Source: Croceicoccus pelagius (GTDB taxonomy: Bacteria; Pseudomonadota; Alphaproteobacteria; Sphingomonadales; Sphingomonadaceae). From it: DNA of 64,000 nucleotides. A program made the position numbers and the translations under genes. The notes beneath the pieces are model-generated. The model made no database searches. It saw nothing but the letters and a program-made list of their open reading frames with translations, and was not told the DNA's origin. Location of the stretch: positions 211,137 to 275,136 of the forward strand of contig NZ_LYWY01000034.1 of NCBI RefSeq assembly GCF_001661915.1. Direction: 5' to 3'. Shown here one piece after another: positions 36,378-45,280 of the stretch; position 1 is the first letter of the stretch; each line of letters opens with the position of its first letter.

Positions 36378-37896
36378 CCCCCTGCCCGAAGGTGATCTTC
36401 TGGATCGCGCGCTCGTTGCAAAGGATGCCAATCCGGCAACGGCGCGCAAGCCTTCCACGCCGGCCCCGGACGTGCCACCCTCGCTCTACGAGGAGCATAC
36501 GACCGTCCATCCCAAGCGCATCGACGGCCGGTTCCGCCGTTTCAAGTGGCTGGTCATGCTCGTCACGCTGGCGATCTATTACGGCACGCCGTGGATACGC
36601 TGGGACCGCGGCCCCTATGCCCCCGACCAGGCGGTCCTGATCGACCTGGCGAACCGCCGCTTCTACATGTTCGACATCGAAATCTGGCCGCACGAATTCT
36701 ACTTCGTCGCGGGTCTGCTCATCATGGCGGGCATCGGCCTGTTCCTCGTCACCAGTGCGGTCGGCCGCGCATGGTGCGGATACGCCTGTCCGCAGACGGT
36801 CTGGACCGACCTGTTCCAGCACGTCGACCGCTTCGTCGACGGCGATCGCAATGCCCGCATGCGGCTCGACAAGGCGCCGTGGGGCGCGGGCAAGGCGGCA
36901 CGCAGGTTCTGGAAGTGGACGATATACCTCGTCATCTCGTTCTGGACCGGCGGTGCATGGATCATGTACTTCGCCGACGCCCCGACGCTGACCCGCGAAT
37001 TCTGGGCAGGCGATGCCGCTTTCGTTGCCTATGCCACTGTTGCCGTCCTGACCGCGACGACCTTCTGGCTGGGCGGGTTCATGCGCGAACAGGTCTGCGT
37101 CTACATGTGCCCCTGGCCGCGTATCCAGACCGCGATGCTCGACGAAAAGTCGCTCATCGTCACGTACAAGCACTGGCGTGGAGAACCGCGCGGCAGCCTC
37201 AAGAAATCCCAGAAGAACCCCGACACGTTCGGCGACTGCGTCGACTGCAACCAGTGCGTCGCCGTTTGCCCGACCGGGATAGACATCCGCGAAGGCGCGC
37301 AGATCGGCTGCATCACCTGTGCGCTGTGCATCGATGCCTGCGACAAGGTGATGAAGGAAGTCGGCCGCCCGCGCGGGTTGATCGATTACGCAACGCTGGA
37401 AGATTGCGAGCGCGAGGCCGCAGGCCATGCGCCCCGCCCCGTGATCAAGACGCTGATGCATCCGCGCACGCTGATCTATTTCGGCGTCTGGTCGGCGATC
37501 GGCGTCGCACTGCTATTCGCACTGGGTTCGCGTGAACGCACGGGCATCACTGTCCAGCCCGATCGCAACCCGCCCTACATGCTCTTGAGCGACGGGTCGG
37601 TTCGCAACAGCTACACGGTGAAGCTGCGCAACATGCAGAGCCGCCCGCGCGAGATGGAGCTATCCATCGTGGGCCTGCCCGGCGCGACGATGTGGACCGA
37701 TGACATGAACCGCGACTCGGCGGCCCGTGCTATAGTCCGCGAAGTCGCCGCCGACGTCGCCTTGCCGCTTCGCGTCTACGTCATGGCCCCGCGCGGCAGC
37801 GAAGAGCAGGACTTCAGCTTCAAGGTCACCGCCCTCGACGCAGAGGGCGAGACCGACAGCACCGAAACCGCTTTCAACGCGCCTGAGGCACCCTGA
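36364..37896 (+). CDS. ccoG: cbb3 oxidase assembly ferredoxin-like protein CcoG
   Basis: 510 residues, membrane-anchored. Five helices (about 55-75, 105-130, 170-190, 205-225, 360-380) frame two iron-sulphur cluster motifs in the cytoplasmic part: CVDCNQCVAVCPTGIDIR and CITCALCIDACD (about 285-320). The family (FixG/RdxA) is needed for copper handling during cbb3 assembly, proposed to reduce Cu(II) to Cu(I). The C-terminal Ig-like domain (about 390-500) is present. Start ATG 36364 overlaps ccoP and has GAGG upstream. Confidence 0.92.
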   Translation: MKPPDPLPEGDLLDRALVAKDANPATARKPSTPAPDVPPSLYEEHTTVHPKRIDGRFRRFKWLVMLVTLAIYYGTPWIRWDRGPYAPDQAVLIDLANRRFYMFDIEIWPHEFYFVAGLLIMAGIGLFLVTSAVGRAWCGYACPQTVWTDLFQHVDRFVDGDRNARMRLDKAPWGAGKAARRFWKWTIYLVISFWTGGAWIMYFADAPTLTREFWAGDAAFVAYATVAVLTATTFWLGGFMREQVCVYMCPWPRIQTAMLDEKSLIVTYKHWRGEPRGSLKKSQKNPDTFGDCVDCNQCVAVCPTGIDIREGAQIGCITCALCIDACDKVMKEVGRPRGLIDYATLEDCEREAAGHAPRPVIKTLMHPRTLIYFGVWSAIGVALLFALGSRERTGITVQPDRNPPYMLLSDGSVRNSYTVKLRNMQSRPREMELSIVGLPGATMWTDDMNRDSAARAIVREVAADVALPLRVYVMAPRGSEEQDFSFKVTALDAEGETDSTETAFNAPEAP

Positions 37897-37898
37897 TC

Positions 37899-38366
37899 AT
37901 GAGCAAGACCCCCTCTGCTGCAAAGCCCCGCTTCACCGGAAAGCACATGACCGCGATCCTCGTCGCGGGATTCGGCGTGGTCGTATCGGTCAACTTGGCT
38001 ATGGCTACGCTGGCCAGTTCCAGCTTCGGCGGCGTTGTCGTCGAAAACTCCTACGTCGCAAGCCAGAGCTTCAACGAGTGGCTGGACAAGGCCGAGGCAT
38101 CGGACGCGCTGGGCTATTCGGTCGAACCGACCCGCCGCGCCGACGGCCTGGTGACCCTAACAACCGATGGCGTTCCGGTAGGCGCGCAAGTCACGGCCAT
38201 CGCCCGCCACCCGCTGGGCCACTTGCCTGACGAGGCACTCGTCTTCGTGCTGACCTCCGACGGCAGCTGGGCCAGCACCAGCCCGCTTCCCGCAGGCCGC
38301 TGGACGCTACGCTTCGACATCGCGGCGAACGGCAACCAGTGGCGCGGGGAAAGGCATCTGCCGTGA
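37899..38366 (+). CDS. ccoH: cbb3 oxidase assembly protein CcoH/FixH
   Basis: 155 residues. One helix at about 15-38 (MTAILVAGFGVVVSVNLAMA) followed by a periplasmic domain with NSYVASQSFNEWLDKAEA, the sequence signature of FixH. It helps mature and stabilise the oxidase, probably together with CcoI. It begins 2 bases after ccoG and its stop overlaps the GTG start of ccoI. Confidence 0.88.
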   Translation: MSKTPSAAKPRFTGKHMTAILVAGFGVVVSVNLAMATLASSSFGGVVVENSYVASQSFNEWLDKAEASDALGYSVEPTRRADGLVTLTTDGVPVGAQVTAIARHPLGHLPDEALVFVLTSDGSWASTSPLPAGRWTLRFDIAANGNQWRGERHLP

Positions 38367-40495
38367 ACGCGGTCGTCCCCCGTACGACTGACGCTTCTGC
38401 CTGTATCGACAGCCGGTTTACCGTGCCCGGCATGCGCTGTGCCGGCTGCATCGGCAAGATCGAGCGCGGGCTTGCCGAAATTGCGGGCGTTGCCGCCGCG
38501 CGCGTCAACTTTTCGGCCAAGCGCGTCGCGGTCAGCCATGCACCCGACCTGACCGACGCGCAGATTGTCGATGCCCTGAACCACCTGGGTTTCGAGGCAC
38601 AGCCAGTCGCGGAAAACCCGCTGGCGCGCGACGATGCGGAAACCAAGCGCTTGCTGCGCGCGCTGGCCGTCGCGGGCTTTGCCATGATGAACATCATGCT
38701 GCTGTCCGTCGCGGTATGGTCGGGCGCGGACGGCATCACGAAGGAACTGTTCCACTGGCTGTCGGCAGCCATCGCACTGCCCGCCGTCGCCTATGCAGGG
38801 CGGCCCTTCTTCGCCTCTGCCGCGATGGCGCTGCGCTATCGCCGGACCAACATGGACGTGCCGATCTCCATCGGCGTTCTGTTGGCCACGGGGATGAGCG
38901 TCTATGAAGTCCTGACCGGCGGCGAACATGCCTATTTCGACGGCGCGGTCATGCTGCTGTTCTTCCTTCTGGCGGGCCGCGTGCTCGATGCCGTGATGCG
39001 CGACAAAGCGCGTTCGGGCATCGCCTCGCTGCTCTCTCGCATGGGCCGCGGCGCGCAAGTCGCCTATCCGGGCGGCGAGACGAAATGGGTCGACGCCGCC
39101 AACCTTGCGCCGGGCATGATGATGCAGGTCGCGGCGGGCGAAGCACTTGCCGCCGATGGCGAGATCGTGACGGGCGAAAGCCGGTTCGACCGGTCCATGC
39201 TGACGGGCGAAAGCGTGCCCGAACCGGCGGGACCCGGGGATATCGTCCACGCCGGCACGATCAACCTCTACTCCCCCGTCACCGTGCGCGTAACCGCAGC
39301 GGCGGAAGATACCGCGATTGCCGACATCGCCCGCCTGATGGACGAGGCCGGACAGTCGCGAAGCAAGTACGTGCGCGTCGCGGACCGGGCCGCGCGGCTC
39401 TATGCTCCGGCTGTCCACTCGCTCGCCGCGCTGACGTTTGTCGGCTGGATGATCGCAGGCGCGGGCGTGCACCAGTCGCTCCTGATCGCGATCGCGGTGC
39501 TGATCATCACTTGCCCTTGCGCTCTGGGCCTTGCGGTTCCGGCCGCGCAGGTTGTGGCCGCGGGCGCGCTGATGAAGCGGGGTCTGCTGATCAAGGACGG
39601 CAGCGCGCTCGAACGCCTTGCCGAAGTGGATCACGCCCTGCTCGACAAGACGGGCACGCTGACACTGGGCGAACCGCGCCCATCCTCGATCGCCGCACTG
39701 GGCGAGGAAGACCGCGCTGTTGCCCTCGCACTCGCGCAGGCCAGCCGCCACCCGCTCAGCAAGTCGCTGGCCACGACGCTACGGCAGGTAGGCGTTACCG
39801 CCGCAGACGTGACCGATATTGACGAAACACCGGGCGAAGGATTGCGCGGCCAGTTCGCAGGTCGCACCGTGTCGCTGCTGCGCCCCGAACACGGCGCCGA
39901 AGGACTGGCCGTCGCGCTGCGTAACGAAGAGCGCGAGTTCATCATCCTTTTCACCGACCCTTGGCGTTCCGATGCGGCCGAGGCGATCGACGCCCTCGCC
40001 TCGCTCGGCGTTCCCAGCGCCATCGCCTCGGGCGATACCAGCGACGCGGTATCCAAGGCGTCGTGCGAGTTCGGTATCCCGGCCACCGGCGGCATGTCGC
40101 CTGCCGACAAGCTGGCCGAGCTGGAGCGCCGCCGCACAGAGGGGCAGAAAGTGCTGATGGTGGGCGACGGATTGAACGATGGTCCCGCCCTTGCCGCAGC
40201 GCACGTTTCCATCGCGCCCGGCGGGGCGAGCGACGTCAGCCAGCAGGCCGCCGACGCGGTCTTCGTTGGCGAAGCACTGATGCCCGTCGCGCTGGCGATC
40301 CGCGTCGCGCGCCGCACGATGAAGACGGTGCGGCAGAACCTCGCCATGGCAGCAGGCTACAACGTGCTGGCCGTGCCGATCGCCGTCGCGGGCTATGTCA
40401 CGCCGCTGATCGCCGCGATCGCAATGTCGCTGTCCTCGCTCATCGTCGTGGGCAATTCGCTGCTCCTGGCGCGCGCTGCACGGGACCCGAAATGA
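38363..40495 (+). CDS. ccoI: Copper-exporting P1B-type ATPase of the cbb3 cluster
   Basis: 710 residues, beginning at the GTG (38363) that overlaps the ccoH stop as GTGA; AAAGG lies 7 bases upstream, so I do not use the earlier GTG at 38339. An N-terminal heavy-metal-associated domain with GMRCAGCIGKI, a transmembrane metal site ITCPCALGLAVPAAQ (CPC), the phosphorylation loop LLDKTGTLTLGE and the hinge VGDGLNDGPALAAAH identify a Cu-transporting P-type ATPase of the FixI/CcoI subgroup, which provides copper to CcoN rather than detoxifying it. The metal binding and phosphorylation residues are intact. Confidence 0.92.
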   Translation: MNAVVPRTTDASACIDSRFTVPGMRCAGCIGKIERGLAEIAGVAAARVNFSAKRVAVSHAPDLTDAQIVDALNHLGFEAQPVAENPLARDDAETKRLLRALAVAGFAMMNIMLLSVAVWSGADGITKELFHWLSAAIALPAVAYAGRPFFASAAMALRYRRTNMDVPISIGVLLATGMSVYEVLTGGEHAYFDGAVMLLFFLLAGRVLDAVMRDKARSGIASLLSRMGRGAQVAYPGGETKWVDAANLAPGMMMQVAAGEALAADGEIVTGESRFDRSMLTGESVPEPAGPGDIVHAGTINLYSPVTVRVTAAAEDTAIADIARLMDEAGQSRSKYVRVADRAARLYAPAVHSLAALTFVGWMIAGAGVHQSLLIAIAVLIITCPCALGLAVPAAQVVAAGALMKRGLLIKDGSALERLAEVDHALLDKTGTLTLGEPRPSSIAALGEEDRAVALALAQASRHPLSKSLATTLRQVGVTAADVTDIDETPGEGLRGQFAGRTVSLLRPEHGAEGLAVALRNEEREFIILFTDPWRSDAAEAIDALASLGVPSAIASGDTSDAVSKASCEFGIPATGGMSPADKLAELERRRTEGQKVLMVGDGLNDGPALAAAHVSIAPGGASDVSQQAADAVFVGEALMPVALAIRVARRTMKTVRQNLAMAAGYNVLAVPIAVAGYVTPLIAAIAMSLSSLIVVGNSLLLARAARDPK

Positions 40496-40641
40496 ACGGT
40501 CTGATCTTCCTGATCCCCGTCGCGCTCGGCATGGGCGGGCTGGGCCTGGCCGCGTTCTTCTGGTCGATGCGCAGCGGCCAGTACGAGGATCTAGACGGTG
40601 CGGCCCAGCGTATTCTCCTCGATGACGAGGACCCGGCGTGA
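40492..40641 (+). CDS. ccoS: cbb3 oxidase maturation protein CcoS
   Basis: 49 residues. ATG overlaps the ccoI stop (ATGA at 40492-40495). One helix (LIFLIPVALGMGGLGLAAFF) then FWSMRSGQYEDLDGAAQRIL, which is the family signature of CcoS (W-x-x-R-S-G-Q-Y-x-D-L/M). CcoS is required for heme and copper insertion into the oxidase. It overlaps the next small gene by 4 bases. Confidence 0.9.
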   Translation: MNGLIFLIPVALGMGGLGLAAFFWSMRSGQYEDLDGAAQRILLDDEDPA

Positions 40642-40859
40642 ACGGTCTTCTGACCAGCCTTGCCGCCGTCGCGCTTGTCCCCGCGATGACTGGCGTGCCG
40701 CCCGAACGGGCAGCCCGCACGATCACGGTGGCCCTTTGCACCGGCGGCACGATATCGATCCCCATCGACGGGCGGGCACCGGCCAAGGGCGTCGCCCCCT
40801 GCTGCGCCAAGGGGTGCCGTTCACGCCGTAAAACGAAGACACCGCAAGCCGCTGATTGA
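40638..40859 (+). CDS. Small exported Cys-rich protein downstream of ccoS
   Basis: 73 residues, starting with a GTG that overlaps the ccoS stop (GTGA at 40638-40641). The N-terminus MNGLLTSLAAVALVPAMTGV looks like a signal peptide with cleavage near residue 20-25. The mature part holds VALCTGGTISIPIDG and VAPCCAKGCRSRRKTKTP: one Cys, then CCxKGC, a pattern that could bind copper or heme iron. I do not recognise a named family. Its place as the last gene of the cco operon, overlapping ccoS, suggests a role in oxidase maturation, but no experiment is known to me. The stop codon overlaps the FNR box of hemN. Confidence 0.7.
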   Translation: MNGLLTSLAAVALVPAMTGVPPERAARTITVALCTGGTISIPIDGRAPAKGVAPCCAKGCRSRRKTKTPQAAD

Positions 40860-40869
40860 TCGAGAGCAA
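40856..40869 (+). promoter_or_regulatory. FNR-like box upstream of hemN
   Basis: TTGATCGAGAGCAA matches TTGAT-N4-ATCAA at nine of ten positions. It is centred 46 bases before the hemN ATG at 40909; with a class II distance of about 41 bases the transcript would start almost at the ATG. It overlaps the stop codon of the preceding gene. Confidence 0.6.
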
Positions 40870-40908
40870 TGAAGCTCCGTGGCAAGGCGCGATAGAACCG
40901 CTTTCATC

Positions 40909-42219
40909 ATGTGGCCCTACCTTCCCGAACTGCTGGCCGTACCCGTGCCGCGCTACACCAGCTACCCCACCGCAGCCGAATTCGGTCCGGCGGGAGAGGA
41001 CGATTTTCTAGCCGCGCTGGACAGCGCGAATGGCGATGTCTCGCTCTACGTCCACATCCCCTATTGCCACGAGATCTGCTGGTACTGCGGCTGCAACACG
41101 GGCGCCGCGAACCGTCAGCAACGTCTGGCCTCCTATCTGGAGGCATTGCAGGCAGAAATCGTGATGGTCGGCAATCGCCTGCCCGCAGGCGCACGGGTGC
41201 GCTATATCGCGTTCGGCGGTGGGAGCCCCAATGCTATCGCACCGATCGAATTCGTGCGGCTGGTCGACGCGCTGACGCTGGCCTTTCCGCTGGTCGATCC
41301 GGTCATCTCGGTGGAACTCGACCCGCGCACCCTGACGGAACCGTGGCGCGACGTTCTGGGCCACGTCGGCGTCGAACGCGCCAGCCTTGGCGTGCAGACA
41401 TTCGACCCCGCGATCCAGCAGGCCATTGGCCGGGTGCAACCGGTCGAACTGATCGAACGAGCGACCGACATGCTGCGGCGCGCGGGCGTGACATCGCTGA
41501 ATTTCGACCTGATGTACGGACTTCCGGGGCAGGACCTTGAACGCCTGCTGTCATCGGTCGAGATGGCCGCGCGGCTTGGGGCGGACCGCATCGCGCTGTT
41601 TGGCCTTGCTCACATCCCGTCAATGTTCCCGCGCCAGAAGAAGATAGACGGCACCGCCCTGCCCGGCCCGCGCGAACGGTTCAAGATGATGCAGGCGGGA
41701 TACGACCGGCTGCTCAGCCACGGCTACGACCAAGTCGGCTTCGATCACTTCGCGCTGCCCGGCGATCCGCTTTCGCGTGCGGCATTGAGCGGGAAGCTGC
41801 ACCGCAATTTCCAGGGCTTCACCGACGATGCCGCGCCCGTCGTGATCGGCATGGGCGCCAGCGCGATCAGCCAGTTCCCGCATGGCATTTACCAGAACGA
41901 GAAGGCGGCAGGCCGCTATCGCACGATGATCGGCGAAGGCGTCCACCCGACGATGCACGGTATCGCCCGGTGCGAGAGCGACCGTCGGCGCGGGCGCGTG
42001 ATTGAACAGATCCTGTGCCATGGGCGTGCAGCGATGGACGTCGAAGTCCTGCAATGCGCCATGCCGCGCCTGCAACCGTTCCTTGACGCGCGACTGTGTC
42101 ACGTGGTCGACGGGCAGCTTATCCTGACAAGCGATGCCCTGCCCTATGCGCGCGGGATCGCGGCCTGTTTCGATCCCTATCGCGAAAAGAGCACGCGCAA
42201 GTTCAGCAGCGCGGTTTAG
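40909..42219 (+). CDS. hemN: Oxygen-independent coproporphyrinogen III oxidase
   Basis: 436 residues, a radical SAM enzyme that decarboxylates coproporphyrinogen III to protoporphyrinogen IX without oxygen. The cluster motif CHEICWYCGC (Cys53, Cys57, Cys60, plus Cys62) in HIPYCHEICWYCGCNTG is the true HemN type rather than HemW, which lacks the extra Cys. IAFGGGSPNAI and NFDLMYGLPGQ are also as expected. It supplies heme under the conditions in which the cbb3 oxidase is made. A GTG at 40879 could add 10 residues; ATG 40909 is preferred as first Met. It ends 3 bases past the start of the convergent Nudix stop region (42216). Confidence 0.9.
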   Translation: MWPYLPELLAVPVPRYTSYPTAAEFGPAGEDDFLAALDSANGDVSLYVHIPYCHEICWYCGCNTGAANRQQRLASYLEALQAEIVMVGNRLPAGARVRYIAFGGGSPNAIAPIEFVRLVDALTLAFPLVDPVISVELDPRTLTEPWRDVLGHVGVERASLGVQTFDPAIQQAIGRVQPVELIERATDMLRRAGVTSLNFDLMYGLPGQDLERLLSSVEMAARLGADRIALFGLAHIPSMFPRQKKIDGTALPGPRERFKMMQAGYDRLLSHGYDQVGFDHFALPGDPLSRAALSGKLHRNFQGFTDDAAPVVIGMGASAISQFPHGIYQNEKAAGRYRTMIGEGVHPTMHGIARCESDRRRGRVIEQILCHGRAAMDVEVLQCAMPRLQPFLDARLCHVVDGQLILTSDALPYARGIAACFDPYREKSTRKFSSAV

Positions 42220-42695
42220 GCGACAGCCCTGGCGATATAGTTGCGCGCCCATTCGGGCGTGGTCGCGGGCAGATCATCGTGGGCGAAGAACGCGACTTCG
42301 GCGATTTCGCGATCGTCGGCGACGGGCGTTCCTGCATAGCTGGCGGCAAAGACGCTGACCGTGTTGGTCGCGCCATGCAGGTCGATTTCCTCGGTATGGA
42401 CAAGGGTTATCGCGATGACGACCACGCCCACTTCCTCACCCAGTTCGCGGCGCGCGGCGACTTCGGGGTCTTCGCGGGCGCGCACGCCGCCTGTCGGCAG
42501 GTGCCATTCGTCCCGCTTGCGATAGGAATGGCGCACCATCAGCACTTCGCCCGCATCGTTACGGGCGACGACGGCGCAGCCTCTCAAACGCGGCTTGCGC
42601 CATGCCCACCAGCGCCTCCGCACCAGTTCGGCCACGCGCAGCAGCCTGCGGTGCAGGCCCGCGGGCAGAAGGTTCGCAAAGGGAACGTCAGGCAA
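42216..42695 (-). CDS. Nudix hydrolase
   Basis: 159 residues. The Nudix box is intact: G-G-V-R-A-R-E-D-P-E-V-A-A-R-R-E-L-G-E-E-V-G (GX5EX7REUXEEXGU), at about residues 70-91, so it should hydrolyse a nucleoside diphosphate linked to another moiety. Substrate unknown. The frame opens with a TTG whose codons overlap the pgl stop by 8 bases (42688-42695); no ATG is available before the Nudix box except deep inside, so the TTG is accepted. The N-terminal 35 residues are basic and Trp/Arg-rich. Confidence 0.82.
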   Translation of the reverse strand: MPDVPFANLLPAGLHRRLLRVAELVRRRWWAWRKPRLRGCAVVARNDAGEVLMVRHSYRKRDEWHLPTGGVRAREDPEVAARRELGEEVGVVVIAITLVHTEEIDLHGATNTVSVFAASYAGTPVADDREIAEVAFFAHDDLPATTPEWARNYIARAVA

Positions 42696-43311
42696 AGCAG
42701 GTGACTTCGCCCCGCGAATGACCCAACAGCCGCGCGACGGGCAAGTCGTTCTCGCCCCTGGCCGCTTCCTCGAAGACCTTCAGCTTGTCCTCACCCCGGA
42801 TCACGAACATCAGCGCCTCTGCCGAAAGCAGCTTGGGCAGCGTCATCGTCACGCGGTCGAACGGCGCTTCGGGCGGAAGCGGATCCGGGGTCAGCCGGCG
42901 GACCTGCTTTTCGTCTTCAATTTGCGGATCGGTGTTCGGGAACAGCGAGGCGATATGCCCGTCGCCGCCCATGCCCAGCCACGCCAGCGCGAAGTGCGGC
43001 GGCTGACTGCCTTCATCCAGCGGCGTGACGCAGGCGCCGGTGCCTTCCAGCGTCGCGGCAAGACGGCCGAAATTGCTCGCCTCGTGATCGGCGGGCACGC
43101 AGCGATCATCGCCCGGCCAGATTTCCAGCCGCGACCAGTCGAGATCCTTCTTCGCCAGTTCGGCAAGGATCGGAAAAGGGGTCGATCCACCCGGCACGGT
43201 AATCGCGACCGTCCCGTCGCGGCGGTCCAGTTCACGGGCAAGGCGCGTGGCCAGCCAGTCGGCGATCTCGGCGTCGCTGGCGCCGTGGTGGAATGCGATT
43301 TCGGTCAGCAC
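42688..43311 (-). CDS. pgl: 6-phosphogluconolactonase
   Basis: 207 residues from the GTG at 43311. Motifs VPGGSTPFPILAEL (about 40) and the P-G-D-D-R-C-V-P segment, plus LGMGGDGHIASLFPNT, are characteristic of DevB/Pgl-type lactonases in the pentose phosphate and Entner-Doudoroff pathways. The longest frame begins with a TTG at 43326; the GTG five codons later follows GGAG at good spacing and is preferred. No zwf or edd is beside it, so it is separated from its usual partners. Coupled to the Nudix gene by overlap. Confidence 0.87.
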   Translation of the reverse strand: MLTEIAFHHGASDAEIADWLATRLARELDRRDGTVAITVPGGSTPFPILAELAKKDLDWSRLEIWPGDDRCVPADHEASNFGRLAATLEGTGACVTPLDEGSQPPHFALAWLGMGGDGHIASLFPNTDPQIEDEKQVRRLTPDPLPPEAPFDRVTMTLPKLLSAEALMFVIRGEDKLKVFEEAARGENDLPVARLLGHSRGEVTCFA

Positions 43312-43368
43312 TGGGGTATTCTCCAAAGGGGTCGTACAGCAGGAACGCGCGAACGCCTCCGCGTGTCC

Positions 43369-45144
43369 TCAATATCCGGCAGCGATCCCGTCCTTACGCA
43401 TCTCGGTCGCACCGGTGTAGACGCCGGTCTCCGGATCGCGGGCAATCGCCTGATACCCGCCGAAGGGAGCGCCGGTGTAGTCGTATTTCACCTTGTGCCC
43501 CATCGCGCGCAGCTTTTCCGCCGTTTCCTCAGAAATACCCGCTTCGATGAACAGCGTGCCCAGCGGGTCCGCGGAGGGACCGTCCATATCCTCGGTCGGC
43601 TGACGCCCGCCATCGTGCATCAGGCGCGCCGCATCGCCCGCTTCCTGCAGGTTCATCCCGAAATCGACGATGTTGATCAGGATCTGGACATGGCCCTGCG
43701 GCTGCATCCCGCCGCCCATCAGGCCAAAGCTCATCCACGGCTTGCCGTCCTTCTTGATGAAGGCGGGAATAATCGTGTGAAAGGGCCGCTTGCCCGGCGC
43801 ATAGGCATTGGGGTGTTTCGGATCGAGGCTGAAGAGTTCGCCGCGATCCTGGAACATGAAGCCAAGGCCATCGGGCGACAGGCCCGAACCCATGCCGCGA
43901 TAGTTCGACTGGATAAGGCTGACCATCATGCCGTCCTTGTCGGCGACTGTCAGGTACGTCGTGTCGCCCTCACCCTCCAGCTTGGGCTCACCCGGCGCGA
44001 AGTCGGCGCTGGCCTTCGCCGGATCGATCATCGCGAACCGATCTCGCCCGTATTCGTCCGACAGAAGGTCCTGCGGAAAGGCCGAGAAATCGGGATCGGC
44101 ATAGAATCGCGCCACATCGGCAAAGGCCAGCCGCTTGGCCTCTGTAATGTAGTGCAGCACTTCGGCGGACCCGCGCGGATATTGCGACAGGTCGACGTTC
44201 TTCAGGATGTTGACCATCTGCAGCGCGGCAAAGCCCTGTCCGTTGGGTGGCAGTTCGCACAGTTCGTACCCGTCCTTGTAGGCGACGCAGACCGGCTCAA
44301 CCCAGTCGCTGTGGTGCGCGGCAAAATCCTCATACCGCAGGGCGGAACCGGTCCGTTCGAGATAGTCCGCCATCGTGCGCGCCATCGCGCCCTTGTAGAA
44401 TTCGTCGCGCCCCTTCTCACCCAGCGTTTCCAGCGTGTGGGCCAGCCTGGGGTTCCTGAACACGTCGCCCGCCTTGGGCGCGCCGTCCGCGAACCAGACC
44501 GAGCGGGCGTTGTCGAATTCTGGGATCATCGCCTTGCGCCGCTCGAACGCCTTTAGACTACGGTCGAGGTAATAGCCGATGACAGGCGCAACCGGATGGC
44601 CTTCGCGGGCATAGCGCACAGCGGGGGCCAGAACCTCGCTCATCGGCAGCTTGCCGTACTTCGCGTGCATTTCGAACCAGGCATCGACCGTGCCGGGAAT
44701 CGTGACGGGGAGCGGCCCTACCGGCGGGAGCGAAGTCGCATCGCCCAGCTTTGCCTTCAGCTGCTTCAGCGTCTGCCCCTTGGGCGTGCGGCCCGAACCG
44801 TTGATGCCGTGCATCTCTCTCGTCGCGGGGTCGAGAATGATGGCGAACAGGTCGCCGCCGATGCCGTTGCCGGTCGGCTCCATCAGGCCCAACGTCGCAT
44901 TGGCCGCGATCGCCGCATCGACCGCGCTGCCGCCCTGCTTCAGGATGTCGAGCGCCACTTGCGTCGCCAGCGGCTGCGCCGTTGCCGCCATGCCGTTCAT
45001 CGCCATGACCGGACTGCGCGACCACTCCGCCCCGACAGGCCGCCCGCCAGCGCCGATCTCTTCGGTGGCAGGCTTGTCCTGTGCCGCTGCGGGCATTGCG
45101 GCAATCATCAAGCCAAGAGCGGCAGGAATGAGGGTTCTGATCAT
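43369..45144 (-). CDS. ggt: Gamma-glutamyltransferase
   Basis: 591 residues with a signal peptide (MIRTLIPAALGLMIAAMPAA). An Ntn hydrolase that is autocleaved into a large and small subunit; the catalytic Thr is in EGDTTYLTVADKDG (about residue 395, the second Thr of TT). GNGIGGDLFAIILDP and RGMGSGLSPDGLGFMFQDRG are typical. It cleaves gamma-glutamyl bonds such as glutathione in the periplasm. The ATG at 45144 is the start of the signal peptide; the in-frame extension upstream is not needed. Stands alone on the minus strand. Confidence 0.9.
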   Translation of the reverse strand: MIRTLIPAALGLMIAAMPAAAQDKPATEEIGAGGRPVGAEWSRSPVMAMNGMAATAQPLATQVALDILKQGGSAVDAAIAANATLGLMEPTGNGIGGDLFAIILDPATREMHGINGSGRTPKGQTLKQLKAKLGDATSLPPVGPLPVTIPGTVDAWFEMHAKYGKLPMSEVLAPAVRYAREGHPVAPVIGYYLDRSLKAFERRKAMIPEFDNARSVWFADGAPKAGDVFRNPRLAHTLETLGEKGRDEFYKGAMARTMADYLERTGSALRYEDFAAHHSDWVEPVCVAYKDGYELCELPPNGQGFAALQMVNILKNVDLSQYPRGSAEVLHYITEAKRLAFADVARFYADPDFSAFPQDLLSDEYGRDRFAMIDPAKASADFAPGEPKLEGEGDTTYLTVADKDGMMVSLIQSNYRGMGSGLSPDGLGFMFQDRGELFSLDPKHPNAYAPGKRPFHTIIPAFIKKDGKPWMSFGLMGGGMQPQGHVQILINIVDFGMNLQEAGDAARLMHDGGRQPTEDMDGPSADPLGTLFIEAGISEETAEKLRAMGHKVKYDYTGAPFGGYQAIARDPETGVYTGATEMRKDGIAAGY

Positions 45145-45280
45145 GACGGAAGTCCGGCCTTCGCGTGGGGAAATGGTTTCAATCGAGACCACGCTATGAG
45201 CGCACAAGACGCAGGGCAAGAGGGCTGCACCGTCGAGCCATCTTGCGCAGGCGCGGTCCAGCCGTCAAACATCGGCACCG

